Of a stretch of 64,000 bases of DNA, positions 32,790-42,311 are shown in pieces. Position 1 is the first letter of the stretch. The number at the start of each line of letters is the position of its first letter. Position numbers and translations under genes: made by a program. The stretch comes from an uncultured Rhizobiaceae group bacterium. GTDB taxonomy: Bacteria > Pseudomonadota > Alphaproteobacteria > Rhizobiales > Rhizobiaceae. The notes under the pieces are model-generated. The model had not been told where the DNA came from and ran no database searches. It was given only the letters and a program-made list of their open reading frames with translations. The stretch lies in contig CALHBJ010000008.1 of assembly GCA_937930845.1 (NCBI GenBank), positions 247,132-311,131 of the forward strand, in the 5' to 3' direction.

Positions 32790-33212
32790 TTGGCAAAACC
32801 TGAATTAGGCGAAAAGCGCTTGTGCCCCAGCTGTGGCGCAAAATATTATGATTTGAACCGCGATCCGATCCTGTGCCCAAAATGCGGTGAAGCATTTGTC
32901 GCCGTTGTGGAAACGGCCAAGGCCAAACCGGAAAAAGCCGAAAAAGCTGCACCGGCCGCAGATACAAGCGATGATGAAGACGAAGTGGAAGTGGGTGGTC
33001 CAGAAATCATCAGCCTCGACGATGCTGAAGATGATGATGTGGATACCGTTGATGGCGATGATGATGTGCCGGATGATATTCCCGATGTTGAAATCGAAGA
33101 TGACGATGCCGACGAGACCGTAGATGGCCCGTTTTTGGACGATGACGACGATGATGATGACAATCTAGCCGACATCATCCCGACAAAGGGCGATGACAAG
33201 GAAGACATTTAA
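32790..33212 (+). CDS. TIGR02300-type acidic zinc-ribbon-like protein
   Basis: A 140-residue protein in two parts. Residues 1-40 hold CPSC and CPKC pairs around KYYDLNRDPIL, the FYDLN hallmark of the TIGR02300 family, and probably bind one zinc. The rest, about 60-140, is extremely acidic, with Asp/Glu runs including eight aspartates together. Function is unknown, although the family is widespread in alphaproteobacteria. Start is a TTG at 32790, chosen from a TGAGG site and because it begins the conserved domain (MAKPELGEKRLC). It is divergent from aroA, with which it is usually linked. Confidence 0.88.
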   Translation: MAKPELGEKRLCPSCGAKYYDLNRDPILCPKCGEAFVAVVETAKAKPEKAEKAAPAADTSDDEDEVEVGGPEIISLDDAEDDDVDTVDGDDDVPDDIPDVEIEDDDADETVDGPFLDDDDDDDDNLADIIPTKGDDKEDI

Positions 33213-33330
33213 ACTTCTGCCTTGAACAAGCTTGGCATTGCCGGTCGACAACAGGTCAATTGGCAATGCCTCCGGCTCCGGTCTTGCCAAATAGGGCCGA
33301 ACAAGAGTTGAACTGACGAAACGCATTTTG

Positions 33331-33401
33331 GAACAAAGTTTGGCTTGTGTTCCTCACACGGCTTGCGTAAAACGCCGTGCGTTGGAGGGTAACTTCCAAC
33401 A
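33331..33401 (+). ncRNA. Cluster of three hairpins, possible small RNA
   Basis: Between the TIGR02300 gene and tRNA-Ala lie three consecutive stems: GGAACA/TGTTCC (33331-33354), CACGGC/GCCGTG (33358-33380) and GTTGGA/TCCAAC (33382-33401). A further 9-bp inverted repeat, GGCATTGCC/GGCAATGCC (33234-33270), sits upstream and may end the preceding message. No protein frame explains them. This may be a small RNA or a structured tRNA leader; no family is assigned. Confidence 0.35.
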
Positions 33402-33462
33402 CCCCAATTCAGGCCCCGCTCAGGGACCATGCCTGATACCATTGTCCAGGTTTAAGGACTAT

Positions 33463-33538
<76 letters not shown>

Positions 33539-33693
33539 TTTTCCAATCCCAAAGCCTGCTCGTTGGTCGTCCCGCAAAATGGCGCACTACGCGCGATTTG
33601 TGTGTCCCACGCCTTGAATGGGGGCTGTTACATTTGACGGTTTAATATTCAGCTTTATGACACATGGAGCAGCCGGGCTATCTTAAGGACTAA

Positions 33694-34611
33694 ATGATGG
33701 ACAATGACACAATCGACCTGCTGGCCATTGGCGAGGTGATGGCCGAATTGCGCCGGGAAAAAAGCACCGGGTTTTCCGTAGGGTTTGCAGGCGACACGTT
33801 TAACACCGCCATCTATTGCAAACGGTCATTGGGCGAGAATGGCCGTGTGGGCTATTTTACCCGCGTTGGCCCGGACCCCCTATCCATTGATCTGGTGGCG
33901 ATGGCGCAAAAAGAGGGCCTCGACACCTCTCACATCGCCAGTGACCGTGAAAAGATGATCGGAATTTATGCAGTATCGACGGATGAAACCGGCGAACGCA
34001 GTTTCTCCTATTGGCGCGACAATTCTGCCGCCCGGCAATTGTTCTCCCATGACGAAGCTGTTCACGCACTGCCGCCGGCCCGCATCACTTATCTTTCGGG
34101 CATAACACTTGCGATCCTGGGCGCACCGGCAAGGCGCAGGCTGATGGACCGACTGGCAGATTTGTCTCAACAGGGTGCTTCGCTGGTGGCATTTGATTCC
34201 AACTACCGCCCGCGGCTATGGGAAAACGTGGCCACCGCAAGAGCGGTGATGGGTGAGATGTGGGATATTGCCGATATCGCATTGCCCTCCATCGATGATG
34301 AGATGGCCCTGTTTGATGACCCGACAGAAGACGCCGCGATTGCCCGTTTTACGAAGAAGAACTGGTTTGCCTGCGCCATAAAACGAGGAGTGAAAGGACC
34401 AATTTCACCAACTTTGTCGCGCGAGGACATGCCAGTATTTCCGCCGGCTCAAACGGTAATTGACACCACAGCGGCAGGCGACAGTTTCAATGGCGGCTAT
34501 CTGGCATCCCTGTTGCGCGGCGAAGACGATGCCTCGCGCCTGTTGGCGGGGCACGAACTGGCGTCACACGTGGTTGGCTTCCCCGGTGCCATTACACCTG
34601 TGGAAATCTAG
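33694..34611 (+). CDS. kdgK: PfkB-family sugar kinase, probably 2-dehydro-3-deoxygluconokinase
   Basis: Likely phosphorylates 2-keto-3-deoxygluconate for the Entner-Doudoroff pathway. The 305-residue ribokinase-fold protein has GEVMAEL at the start, the substrate-side GFAGDTFNTAIYCKR segment, YRPRLW and the ATP/catalytic motif DTTAAGDSFNGGYLASLL (catalytic Asp near residue 265). The pattern around GGDTFNTA and SYWRD fits KdgK better than fructokinase. ATG 33694 or 33697, with AAGGA just upstream. It is followed tail to tail by a VOC gene; no eda or edd lies nearby. Confidence 0.82.
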   Translation: MMDNDTIDLLAIGEVMAELRREKSTGFSVGFAGDTFNTAIYCKRSLGENGRVGYFTRVGPDPLSIDLVAMAQKEGLDTSHIASDREKMIGIYAVSTDETGERSFSYWRDNSAARQLFSHDEAVHALPPARITYLSGITLAILGAPARRRLMDRLADLSQQGASLVAFDSNYRPRLWENVATARAVMGEMWDIADIALPSIDDEMALFDDPTEDAAIARFTKKNWFACAIKRGVKGPISPTLSREDMPVFPPAQTVIDTTAAGDSFNGGYLASLLRGEDDASRLLAGHELASHVVGFPGAITPVEI

Positions 34612-34613
34612 GG

Positions 34614-35015
34614 TCAGGATCCTGGAACTATGCCATCGGGCGTATGGCAAACCGCTTCAATATTATTGCCATCCAGATCCAGCACAAACGCCCCGTAATA
34701 GTGTTCATGATAATGGGGCCGCAGGCCCGGTGACCCATTGTCCTTGCCACCGGCTGCCAGGGCAGCAGCGTGGAAGGCTTCTACCTGGGCGCGGCTGCTT
34801 GCTGAAAAGGCGAAGTGGCAAGGCGGCACCTGGGGGCCGCCCTCATTTAACCAAAATGTGGGTCGGTCGCGGCCATATCCTCCCACTTTTTCACCGCCGG
34901 TATGTTCCGGTGGAACCATGAACAGCAGTGACGCCCCAAGCGGGGCAAGCGCAAAATCGTAAAACCGTTTCGCCTCGTCAAAATTGGAAACGCTTATTCC
35001 TGCATGATCAATCAT
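34614..35015 (-). CDS. VOC-family (glyoxalase-like) protein
   Basis: A 133-residue protein of the vicinal-oxygen-chelate fold: MIDHAGISVSNFDEAKRFYDFAL at the N-terminus, a CHFAFSASSRAQVEAFH helix and strand in the second module, and YGAFVLDLDGNNIEAVCH at the C-terminus. Potential metal ligands are the early His, the His of CHFAF and the late Glu of NNIEAV. Substrate unknown. It converges on the kdgK-like gene with two bases between stops, and its start faces the ugp Pho-box region. Confidence 0.82.
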   Translation of the reverse strand: MIDHAGISVSNFDEAKRFYDFALAPLGASLLFMVPPEHTGGEKVGGYGRDRPTFWLNEGGPQVPPCHFAFSASSRAQVEAFHAAALAAGGKDNGSPGLRPHYHEHYYGAFVLDLDGNNIEAVCHTPDGIVPGS

Positions 35016-35094
35016 GGCTTCTGCTCCATTTAAGGCTGTTCAACACGTGGATTGCTCTAGGGCTAAAGCCGAATCCTATCCCCAAACCTTCCAC

Positions 35095-35112
35095 ATGTCA
35101 TTTGACTGTCAC
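35095..35112 (+). promoter_or_regulatory. Pho box upstream of ugpB
   Basis: Two direct repeats, ATGTCAT (35095-35101) and CTGTCAC (35106-35112), spaced four bases apart, give about 15 of 18 matches to the PhoB-binding consensus CTGTCATAWAWCTGTCAY. It is 112 bases before the ugpB start; a TATGAT at 35130-35135 could be the -10. Ugp transport is a known PhoB target. Confidence 0.65.
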
Positions 35113-35223
35113 ACCGAAAGCGCATTCACTATGATGGCTGGCGCAACTTAAATTGTGTCAGTCGACCGGCAGGGCGCTCCGTCGCCCGATCGGTCACATT
35201 GTAATTCTTGGGAGGACAACCTC

Positions 35224-36540
35224 ATGACGCTACGTACGAAAATTATTGCTGGAACCATTGCTGCGATGTCGGGCTGGACCAGCACCGCTATTGCAGCGAC
35301 CGAAATTCAATTCTGGCACGCATTCACCGGACGCCTGGGTGATCTGGTTGCGGAGCAAGTTGACACATTCAACAAAAGCCAAAGCGACTATAAAGTCGTT
35401 GCTTCCCATAAGGGAAATTACTCCGAGACCCTCAACGCTGGCATCGCCGCTTTCCGCGCCAATGAACAGCCAAATATCCTGATGGTATTTGAAGTGGGCA
35501 CGGCCACGATGATGGCCGCCAAAGGCGCTATCAAGCCGGTTCATGAATTGATGACAGAAGTGGGCGCAACCTTCGACCCCTCAGCTTATATCGGCTCCGT
35601 AAAAGGCTATTACACATCCACCGATGGCAAGATGCTGTCATTGCCGTTCAACTCATCCACCCCGGTTTTGTGGGTGAACAATGATGCGTTGAAAGCAGCA
35701 GGTGTTGATCCTTCCACGGACATGTCGACCTGGGAACAGGTGGATGCTGTTCTGGACAAGGTAAAAGCCTCCGGCAGCAAATGCCCGCTGACCACCGCCT
35801 GGCAGAGCTGGATTCATCTGGAAAACATGTCCGCCTACCACGACGTTCCCTTTGCAACCAAAGACAATGGGTTTGCCGGTCTTGATACGGAGCTTGCTCT
35901 TAACGGACCCGTTCAGGTGAAGCACATTCAGACGATGGGCGACTGGGCCAAAGAAGGCAAATTCATGTATGCGGGCCGCCGCAACGAAGGTGGTGCCAAC
36001 TTTAGGGCTGGCGAATGCGCCTTGTTTACAGAATCTTCCGCAGGCTATGCGGGCATCAAGGCAGAAGCAAAATTTGATTTTTCTGTTCGTCCCTTGCCGG
36101 TCTGGAAAGGTGTTGATGGCGCGCCGCAAAATACCATTATCGGTGGTGCCTCGCTTTGGGTGATGCAAGGCCATGATGCAGAAGAATACAAAGCAACGGC
36201 TGCGTTTTTGAACTTCCTGTCTTCTTCTAACATTCAGGCCAAATGGCACCAGGATACGGGCTATCTGCCCATCACAATTGCTGCCGGTGAAAAGACCAAA
36301 GCCGATGGGTTTTATGACAAAAATCCAGGTACGGACATTGCGGTCATCCAGATGACGGCAAAAGAGCCAACAGCCAATTCCAAAGGCCTGAGACTTGGTT
36401 CTTTTGACCAGATTCGCGGGATCATCGATGAAGAGCTAGAAGCCGTTTGGTCAGGCGACAAAACTGCGCAGGCCGCTCTGGACAGTGCAGCTGAACGGGG
36501 CAACAAGCTGCTGCGCCGTTTTGAACAGGCCAACCGCTGA
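35224..36540 (+). CDS. ugpB: sn-Glycerol-3-phosphate ABC transporter, periplasmic binding protein
   Basis: Captures glycerol 3-phosphate (and in relatives glycerophosphodiesters) in the periplasm. The 438-residue protein has a Sec signal peptide (about residues 1-24, ending AIAA before TEIQFWHAFTG) and UgpB hallmarks: EIQFWHAF, the FEVGTATMM stretch and the ASLWVMQGHD segment near residue 300. Length matches E. coli UgpB. GGGAGGA precedes the ATG at 35224. First gene of ugpBAEC, with a Pho box upstream, so phosphate starvation is the likely inducer. Confidence 0.94.
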   Translation: MTLRTKIIAGTIAAMSGWTSTAIAATEIQFWHAFTGRLGDLVAEQVDTFNKSQSDYKVVASHKGNYSETLNAGIAAFRANEQPNILMVFEVGTATMMAAKGAIKPVHELMTEVGATFDPSAYIGSVKGYYTSTDGKMLSLPFNSSTPVLWVNNDALKAAGVDPSTDMSTWEQVDAVLDKVKASGSKCPLTTAWQSWIHLENMSAYHDVPFATKDNGFAGLDTELALNGPVQVKHIQTMGDWAKEGKFMYAGRRNEGGANFRAGECALFTESSAGYAGIKAEAKFDFSVRPLPVWKGVDGAPQNTIIGGASLWVMQGHDAEEYKATAAFLNFLSSSNIQAKWHQDTGYLPITIAAGEKTKADGFYDKNPGTDIAVIQMTAKEPTANSKGLRLGSFDQIRGIIDEELEAVWSGDKTAQAALDSAAERGNKLLRRFEQANR

Positions 36541-36629
36541 CAGCGGACGGAAACCAAAATTTCCGGTGGCGGGTATTTGCCTGCCACCGGAACATCAAGA
36601 ATAAACGCATATCACCGGTTGGGGACTGA

Positions 36630-37511
36630 ATGGAGAAGCGCGTCACATTTCAAGGCTGGCTGTTGCCACTTTGCCTGGTTTTGCCGCAGATTCTCGTCTC
36701 TGCCGTATTCTTTTTCTACCCGGCATTTCAGGCCGTTTGGCAATCCCTGTTCATTCCCGATCCGTTTGGCCTGTCATCGCGCTTTGTTGGCCTGGGCAAT
36801 TTCGAATTTCTGCTCACAGACAGCTATTACCGCACATCATTTTTCACCACGGCGATTTTCTCAACACTGGTCACCGTTGTCTCAATGGTGCCGGCCCTGT
36901 TTCTTGCCGTCCTGGCCGATCGCCTGATCAAAGGGGCCGGTGTTTACAGAACCATGTTGATTTGGCCCTATGCCGTGGCACCGGCAGTTGCCGGGGTGTT
37001 GTGGTTGTTCATGTTCAACACCCGCGTGGGCGTTGTCTCATGGTATTTGGGGCAATTGGGGTATGACTGGAACCATGTTCTCAATGAGGGCGAAGCCATG
37101 GGGCTTGTGGTTGTCGCCTCGTCGTGGGGGCGGATCAGCTACAACTTCCTGTTCTTCTTTGCTGCACTTCAGGCAGTGCCAAAATCGGTCATCGAAGCTG
37201 CGGCCATTGATGGTGCCCGGTTTTGGCGCAGATTTTTCACGATTGTATTGCCGCTTCTGTCCCCCACCACATTCTTCCTGCTGGTCGTCAATATCGTCTA
37301 CGCATTTTTCGAAACCTTCGGGGTCATCCACACAATCACATCAGGCGGGCCGCAACAGGCCACGACCATATTGGTGTACAAAGTGTTTTCTGATGGCTTC
37401 GTTGGGCAGGATCTTGGGTCGTCTGCCGCACAATCGGTTATCCTCCTCGTTGTGGTTGGAACGCTGACAGTGCTTCAGTTCAAATTCGTTGAAAAGCGGG
37501 TGCATTATTGA
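36630..37511 (+). CDS. ugpA: Glycerol-3-phosphate ABC transporter permease UgpA
   Basis: Inner-membrane channel subunit of 293 residues with about six transmembrane helices; the first is around residues 12-33. The cytoplasmic EAA loop that contacts the ATPase reads [22 protein letters not shown] near residues 188-209. The C-terminal [12 protein letters not shown] is typical of UgpA. It begins 89 bases after ugpB, and its stop overlaps the ugpE start by one base. Confidence 0.95.
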   Translation: MEKRVTFQGWLLPLCLVLPQILVSAVFFFYPAFQAVWQSLFIPDPFGLSSRFVGLGNFEFLLTDSYYRTSFFTTAIFSTLVTVVSMVPALFLAVLADRLIKGAGVYRTMLIWPYAVAPAVAGVLWLFMFNTRVGVVSWYLGQLGYDWNHVLNEGEAMGLVVVASSWGRISYNFLFFFAALQAVPKSVIEAAAIDGARFWRRFFTIVLPLLSPTTFFLLVVNIVYAFFETFGVIHTITSGGPQQATTILVYKVFSDGFVGQDLGSSAAQSVILLVVVGTLTVLQFKFVEKRVHY

Positions 37512-38395
37512 TGGCCGGTTCCCCCACAAACATCACACGCAACGGCCCGGCTCCGGGCATGGTGACAAAAAGCGGCGGCCGCCTTTGGCTCACCCATGTA
37601 TTGATGATCTTTGGGCTGCTGATCATCTTCTTTCCCATTTGGCTGGCATTCATCGCTTCCACAGTGACACAGGCGGATATCGTCTCGCCGCCCATGCCGC
37701 TTTTACCCGGTGGTTTCTTTTTTGAGAATTACAAGCGCGCCCTGTTTTCCGGCGTTAATGTGCCGGTTTTGACAATGCTGCTGAATTCCCTCGTCATGGC
37801 AGTGGGCATTGCAACCGGCAAGATTGTCATTTCACTTCTGTCGGCCTTTGCGATTGTCTATTTCAAGTTTCCCGGACGCCGCACATTCTTCTGGATGATT
37901 TTCATCACCCTGATGTTGCCGGTAGAGGTGCGCATTGTGCCAACCTATGAAGTGGTCGCCGGGTTTGGGCTGCTCAATTCCTATTCCGGTCTTATTTTTC
38001 CGCTGATCGCCTCAGCGACAGCCACCTTCCTTTTCCGGCAATTCTTCATGACGATCCCCGATGAACTGGCTGAAGCTGCACGGGTGGATGGAGCCCGGCC
38101 CATGCGGTTTTTCTTTGATATTATCCTGCCCATGAGCCGCACCAATATCGCAGCCCTGTTTGTTATTCTGTTCATCTATGGCTGGAACCAGTATCTGTGG
38201 CCGTTGCTCATCACCACCGATCCCGACATGAACACCATCGTGATGGGAATCAAACAGATGTTCCCGTCTGGCGATGACACCGCCGATTGGCCGGTGATCA
38301 TGGCCACATCCATTCTGGCGATGATACCGCCGGTGGTTGTGGTGATCTCAATGCAAAAACTGTTTATCCGCGGCCTGGTCGATAGCGAGAAATAA
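37511..38395 (+). CDS. ugpE: Glycerol-3-phosphate ABC transporter permease UgpE
   Basis: Second channel subunit, 294 residues with about six transmembrane helices. The EAA loop is [22 protein letters not shown], and the [13 protein letters not shown] segment is characteristic of UgpE. The extra N-terminal 20 residues before WLTHVLMI are polar. The ATG overlaps the ugpA TGA (TGATG), giving coupled translation. ugpC follows after one base. Confidence 0.95.
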   Translation: MAGSPTNITRNGPAPGMVTKSGGRLWLTHVLMIFGLLIIFFPIWLAFIASTVTQADIVSPPMPLLPGGFFFENYKRALFSGVNVPVLTMLLNSLVMAVGIATGKIVISLLSAFAIVYFKFPGRRTFFWMIFITLMLPVEVRIVPTYEVVAGFGLLNSYSGLIFPLIASATATFLFRQFFMTIPDELAEAARVDGARPMRFFFDIILPMSRTNIAALFVILFIYGWNQYLWPLLITTDPDMNTIVMGIKQMFPSGDDTADWPVIMATSILAMIPPVVVVISMQKLFIRGLVDSEK

Positions 38396-38396
38396 T

Positions 38397-39455
38397 ATGG
38401 CAGAAGTCACGCTTAACAATGTCAAGAAACGCTTTGGCGCCACCGAGGTCATTCACGGGGTGAGTGCCAAAATCGAAGATGGCGAGTTCATCGTCATTGT
38501 CGGACCTTCGGGATGTGGCAAATCCACCTTGCTGCGCATGGTTGCGGGTCTGGAAACTGTGAGCGAAGGTGACGTGCATATTGGCGGTGTGCGGGTCAAT
38601 GAGATGGAGCCCATGGACCGCGACATCGCTATGGTATTCCAAAATTACGCGCTTTATCCCCACATGTCGGTGCGTCAAAATATGGCCTATAGCCTTAAAA
38701 TCGCCGGCGTGGCCAAGGGGGAGATGGACCGCAAGGTGGCCGAAGCTGCCAGACTGTTGCAGTTGGAACCCTATCTTGATCGCAAGCCGCGCGAACTTTC
38801 AGGTGGGCAACGTCAGCGCGTGGCCATGGGGCGCGCTATTGTGCGCGAACCGGCTGTGTTTTTGTTCGATGAACCGCTCTCCAATCTTGATGCCAAGCTG
38901 CGTGTGCAAATGCGGCTTGAGATCAAGGAATTGCAGTCCAATCTTGGCGTGACCGCGCTTTATGTTACCCACGACCAGGTGGAAGCCATGACAATGGCGG
39001 ACAGAATGATTGTCATGAACGCCGGAGTTGCTGAACAGATCGGCACGCCGCTCGATGTCTATGAAAAACCTCAAACACTGTTCTCTGCCCAGTTCATTGG
39101 CAGCCCAGCCATGAATATTCTCGACGGCGCCCTGTCGAAGGGAAAAGCCGTTCTTGCCAATGGCGCGGTTGTCAAAATTCCCACAAAGCAGGAAACGCCC
39201 GCCAAAATTGGCATTCGTCCCGAGCACGTTGTTGTCGACCCAAAAGGGCCGCTGCAGCTTGATGTGAGTTTCCATGAACCCCTGGGCGCAAACACCTTGC
39301 TGCATGGTCGGTTGAAAGGATCCACCGATGCATTCACGGCCAGCCTGCCCGGTGTGCACCGGATGGTGAAGGCCCAGTCGAGCATTCGCCTGAATGTTGC
39401 GGGTAAAAATGTGCACCTGTTTGACCCGTCGAGCGGGAAACGCATTGTCGAATGA
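38397..39455 (+). CDS. ugpC: Glycerol-3-phosphate ABC transporter ATP-binding protein UgpC
   Basis: Cytoplasmic ATPase that drives the importer. In 352 residues: Walker [10 protein letters not shown] (about 37-45), Q-loop VFQNYALYPHMSV, signature [13 protein letters not shown], Walker [14 protein letters not shown]-loop TALYVTHDQ, and a C-terminal TOBE-type regulatory domain with GIRPEHV. This MalK-like layout fits the sugar/glycerol phosphate subfamily. It is the last gene of the ugp operon; the glycerophosphodiester phosphodiesterase often linked as ugpQ is not present. Confidence 0.95.
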   Translation: MAEVTLNNVKKRFGATEVIHGVSAKIEDGEFIVIVGPSGCGKSTLLRMVAGLETVSEGDVHIGGVRVNEMEPMDRDIAMVFQNYALYPHMSVRQNMAYSLKIAGVAKGEMDRKVAEAARLLQLEPYLDRKPRELSGGQRQRVAMGRAIVREPAVFLFDEPLSNLDAKLRVQMRLEIKELQSNLGVTALYVTHDQVEAMTMADRMIVMNAGVAEQIGTPLDVYEKPQTLFSAQFIGSPAMNILDGALSKGKAVLANGAVVKIPTKQETPAKIGIRPEHVVVDPKGPLQLDVSFHEPLGANTLLHGRLKGSTDAFTASLPGVHRMVKAQSSIRLNVAGKNVHLFDPSSGKRIVE

Positions 39456-39504
39456 CGGCTCCGGTGCGCACCGGCCACCTCTAAGCACAAACGGATAAGT
39501 GCCC

Positions 39505-40662
39505 ATGAATGAGCAACAACATGTTGGCGAAATTCGCGATGCGGTGCGGGCCATCTGCGCCAGCTATGGCGAAGATTACTGGCGCGAATTGGACAAGACT
39601 GGCGGCTACCCCACTGAATTTGTGAAAGAAATTACCAAATCCGGCTTTTTGGGCTGTCTCATTCCTGAAACTTATGGGGGAGCTGGCCTTGGGCTGGAAG
39701 AGGCCTGCGCTGTGCTGGAAGAAATATCCCGTTCCGGCGGCCATCCAGGCGCAGCCCACGCACAAATGTATGTCATGGGATCAGTGTTGCGCCATGGCAC
39801 CGAGGCGCAAAAACAACATTACCTGCCCGCAATCGCATCAGGTGAATTGCGCTTACAGTCGTTTGGCGTGACAGAACCCACCACCGGAACGGATACAACA
39901 TCGCTGAAAACATCGGCCAAACGGGTCGGCGACAAATATCTGATCAATGGCCAGAAAGTGTGGATCAGCCGGGTTCAGCATTCTGACCTCATGGTATTAT
40001 TGGCCCGCACCAAACCGATAGAGGAGCGCAGTTCCAAAACAGATGGATTGTCCTGTTTCATTGTCGATTTGCGCGACGCCGAAAAACGCGGCCTGACGAT
40101 CAAACCAATCGACGCGATGATCAACCACCATGCGTGCGAATTGTTTTTTGACGATTTTGAAGTGCCTGCCGAAAACCTGTTGGGAGAGGAACACAAGGGT
40201 TTCCGCGTAATTATGGACGGCATGAATGCGGAACGCATTTTGATCGGTGCCGAGTGCATTGGGGACGCCCGCTATTTCATCGACAAGGCCGTTGCCTATG
40301 CCAATGAGCGCGTGGTTTTTGGCCGCCCCATCGGGCAAAATCAGGGCGTCTCGTTCCCCATCGCCACGTGCTATGCCCAAACTGAAGCCGCCGCCCTCAT
40401 GGTCGACAAAGCTGCGCGGCTTTTTGATGCGGGTGTGCCCTGTGGTGCGGAAGCCAACATGGCAAAAATGCTGGGGGCCGATGCTTCCTGGAAAGCCGGA
40501 GACACCTGCCTGCAAACCCATGGCGGGTTTGGCATGAGCCGCGAATATCATATCGAACGGAAATTGCGTGAAACCCGGCTTTATCAGATCGCGCCGATCT
40601 CAACCAATCTGATCCTGTCTCATATCAGCGAACACGTTTTGGGCATGCCCCGCAGTTTTTAA
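39505..40662 (+). CDS. Acyl-CoA dehydrogenase
   Basis: FAD enzyme that introduces a 2,3-double bond in acyl-CoA. The 385-residue protein has the three ACAD domains: the N-terminal helical GFLGCLIPETYGGAGLG, the central FGVTEPTTGTDTTSLKTSAKR (FAD/substrate), and the C-terminal QTHGGFGMSREYHIERKLRETRLYQIAP (FAD dimer contacts). The usual catalytic glutamate region before RxYR is present. ATG 39505 is chosen over an in-frame GTG at 39499. It follows ugpC by 49 bases but is functionally unrelated. Chain-length or branched substrate unknown. Confidence 0.92.
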   Translation: MNEQQHVGEIRDAVRAICASYGEDYWRELDKTGGYPTEFVKEITKSGFLGCLIPETYGGAGLGLEEACAVLEEISRSGGHPGAAHAQMYVMGSVLRHGTEAQKQHYLPAIASGELRLQSFGVTEPTTGTDTTSLKTSAKRVGDKYLINGQKVWISRVQHSDLMVLLARTKPIEERSSKTDGLSCFIVDLRDAEKRGLTIKPIDAMINHHACELFFDDFEVPAENLLGEEHKGFRVIMDGMNAERILIGAECIGDARYFIDKAVAYANERVVFGRPIGQNQGVSFPIATCYAQTEAAALMVDKAARLFDAGVPCGAEANMAKMLGADASWKAGDTCLQTHGGFGMSREYHIERKLRETRLYQIAPISTNLILSHISEHVLGMPRSF

Positions 40663-40699
40663 AGTTCAAAACCCGGTGGCATTTTCGAGCAATGAATAA

Positions 40700-41437
40700 T
40701 CAACGCAACACACTTTTGAGGAACGTGCGGGTGCGTTGGTGCTTGGGAGCCGCGAAAATGACATCGGGCGGGCCTTGTTCGACAATTTTTCCCTGATCGA
40801 GAAAACACACCCGGTCTGCCAGTTCGCGGGCAAATCCCATTTCGTGGGTTGCCAAAACCATGGTCATGCCCGCATCGCGCAATTGGCGCAAAACATCCAA
40901 CACCTCTTCCACAAGCTCCGGATCAAGGGCCGATGTTATCTCGTCAAACAACATAATCTGGGGTTGCATCGCCAGTGCCCTGATCACGGCCACCCGCTGC
41001 TGCTGACCGCCGGACAATTGGTCCGGATATTTGTGCATTTCATTGGCAAGACCAAAGCGCGTAAACAACTCACGTGCTTGACCATCGGCGTTCGCTTTGG
41101 ACTTCCCCAGCACCCGAAGTGGCGCAAGAAGCACGTTGTCCATGGCACTCAAATGAGGAAACAAATTGAAAGATTGGAACACAATACCAATCTGGCGTCG
41201 AATAGGGCGCAGATCCAAACCCGGCTCGGAAATGTCCACGCCATCGAGATGGATAACACCATCATCAATAGGTTCCAGCAGATTCATACAGCGCAGCAAG
41301 GTGGATTTGCCGGATCCCGAGGGGCCGATAAGGCACACCATCTCGCTTTCTGCAATATCAAGATCAATTCCTTGCAGCACCGGTTGTTTGCCGAAAGCTT
41401 TGGTGACCCCGGAAAGCTTGAGTTTAACTTCGGTCAT
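40700..41437 (-). CDS. Polar amino-acid ABC transporter ATP-binding protein
   Basis: HisP/GlnQ-type ATPase of 245 residues from ATG 41437 ([10 protein letters not shown]). Walker [11 protein letters not shown]-loop [12 protein letters not shown], signature [16 protein letters not shown], Walker [15 protein letters not shown] and H-loop [10 protein letters not shown] are the typical sequences of amino-acid importers. Longer frames upstream are unconserved. The start overlaps the end of the permease gene by 14 bases. Last gene of a three-gene binding protein-permease-ATPase operon. Confidence 0.93.
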   Translation of the reverse strand: MTEVKLKLSGVTKAFGKQPVLQGIDLDIAESEMVCLIGPSGSGKSTLLRCMNLLEPIDDGVIHLDGVDISEPGLDLRPIRRQIGIVFQSFNLFPHLSAMDNVLLAPLRVLGKSKANADGQARELFTRFGLANEMHKYPDQLSGGQQQRVAVIRALAMQPQIMLFDEITSALDPELVEEVLDVLRQLRDAGMTMVLATHEMGFARELADRVCFLDQGKIVEQGPPDVIFAAPKHQRTRTFLKSVLR

Positions 41438-42311
41438 TGCGTTCACGCGACAGGAGGTAATCGGCATATCGGGTGGCGGGAATTGTGACCGCCAGAAAAA
41501 TGACTGCTGCGGCCACATAGGGTGTGAAATTGGCAAGCAGGCTCTTGTAGATTCCCGCCTGGCGCAAAATTTCAACCGGTCCAATGAAACTCAACAGCGC
41601 CACATCCTTTTGCAGGGCGACAAACATATTCATATTTGCCGGCACAACGCGGCGCACCGCCTGGGGCAATATCACATATCGCATGGCATCCCGCTCGCTC
41701 AGGCCCAGGCAGATGGCGGCGGAGCGCTGACTTGGATGAATGCTTTCAATGCCGGAGCGCAGAATCTCTGCAACATAGGCGCTGTAAGTCAGCACCAGCG
41801 CAACGGTGCCCCAGATATAAGGGCTGTTCCACGGACGCGGCAGCCCAAGGCCTGGAACACCAAATCCAATCAGATAGATCACCAACACCACGGGCACACC
41901 GCGGAAGATATCAACATAGAGCGCGCCAAATATTCGCAACGGAAACAGCGCGGGGGCGTTTGTGGACCGGCACAAGGCGATCAACAGCCCCACCAGAGCT
42001 ATGAGCGGTGCCGACCAGGCAAATATGGCAATGTCCAGAAGGAACGCTTCCAGCAGTGTTGGGAAGGTTTTTACAAATATTTCGCCATTGAAAAAACTGG
42101 CTTTCACCCGCTCCCAACCCGGTGCCAAAGGCACCGCAAGGTATAAGATCAGGACGAAGGCAATCGTGCTCAGCCCGGCGATCACAATCGAACGATTGCG
42201 TTGCCGTGCTTCGAATATCTGGCGTCGGTTCAACGGAGTGCGATCACTTGATGATCGGCACACCGGTGGCTTCCTGAAGCCATTCGGCTTCAATCCGGGC
42301 AAGGCTGCCAT
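41424..42311 (-). CDS. Polar amino-acid ABC transporter permease
   Basis: HisM/GlnP-type permease with the first transmembrane helix at about residues 45-65 and four to five more. The HisMQ-type EAA region reads [30 protein letters not shown], and [20 protein letters not shown] is the classic RGTP-like segment. A single permease subunit is encoded, so it may form a homodimer. Start uncertain: ATG 42311 overlaps the binding-protein gene by 68 bases in another frame; a TTG at 42233 would avoid that. Confidence 0.88.
   Translation of the reverse strand: MAALPGLKPNGFRKPPVCRSSSDRTPLNRRQIFEARQRNRSIVIAGLSTIAFVLILYLAVPLAPGWERVKASFFNGEIFVKTFPTLLEAFLLDIAIFAWSAPLIALVGLLIALCRSTNAPALFPLRIFGALYVDIFRGVPVVLVIYLIGFGVPGLGLPRPWNSPYIWGTVALVLTYSAYVAEILRSGIESIHPSQRSAAICLGLSERDAMRYVILPQAVRRVVPANMNMFVALQKDVALLSFIGPVEILRQAGIYKSLLANFTPYVAAAVIFLAVTIPATRYADYLLSRERNDRS

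Noticed and set aside
32936-33200. Simple-sequence GAT/GAC repeat as a mobile or satellite element
   Set aside because: It encodes the acidic Asp/Glu tail of the TIGR02300-type protein in frame; low complexity is a family trait.
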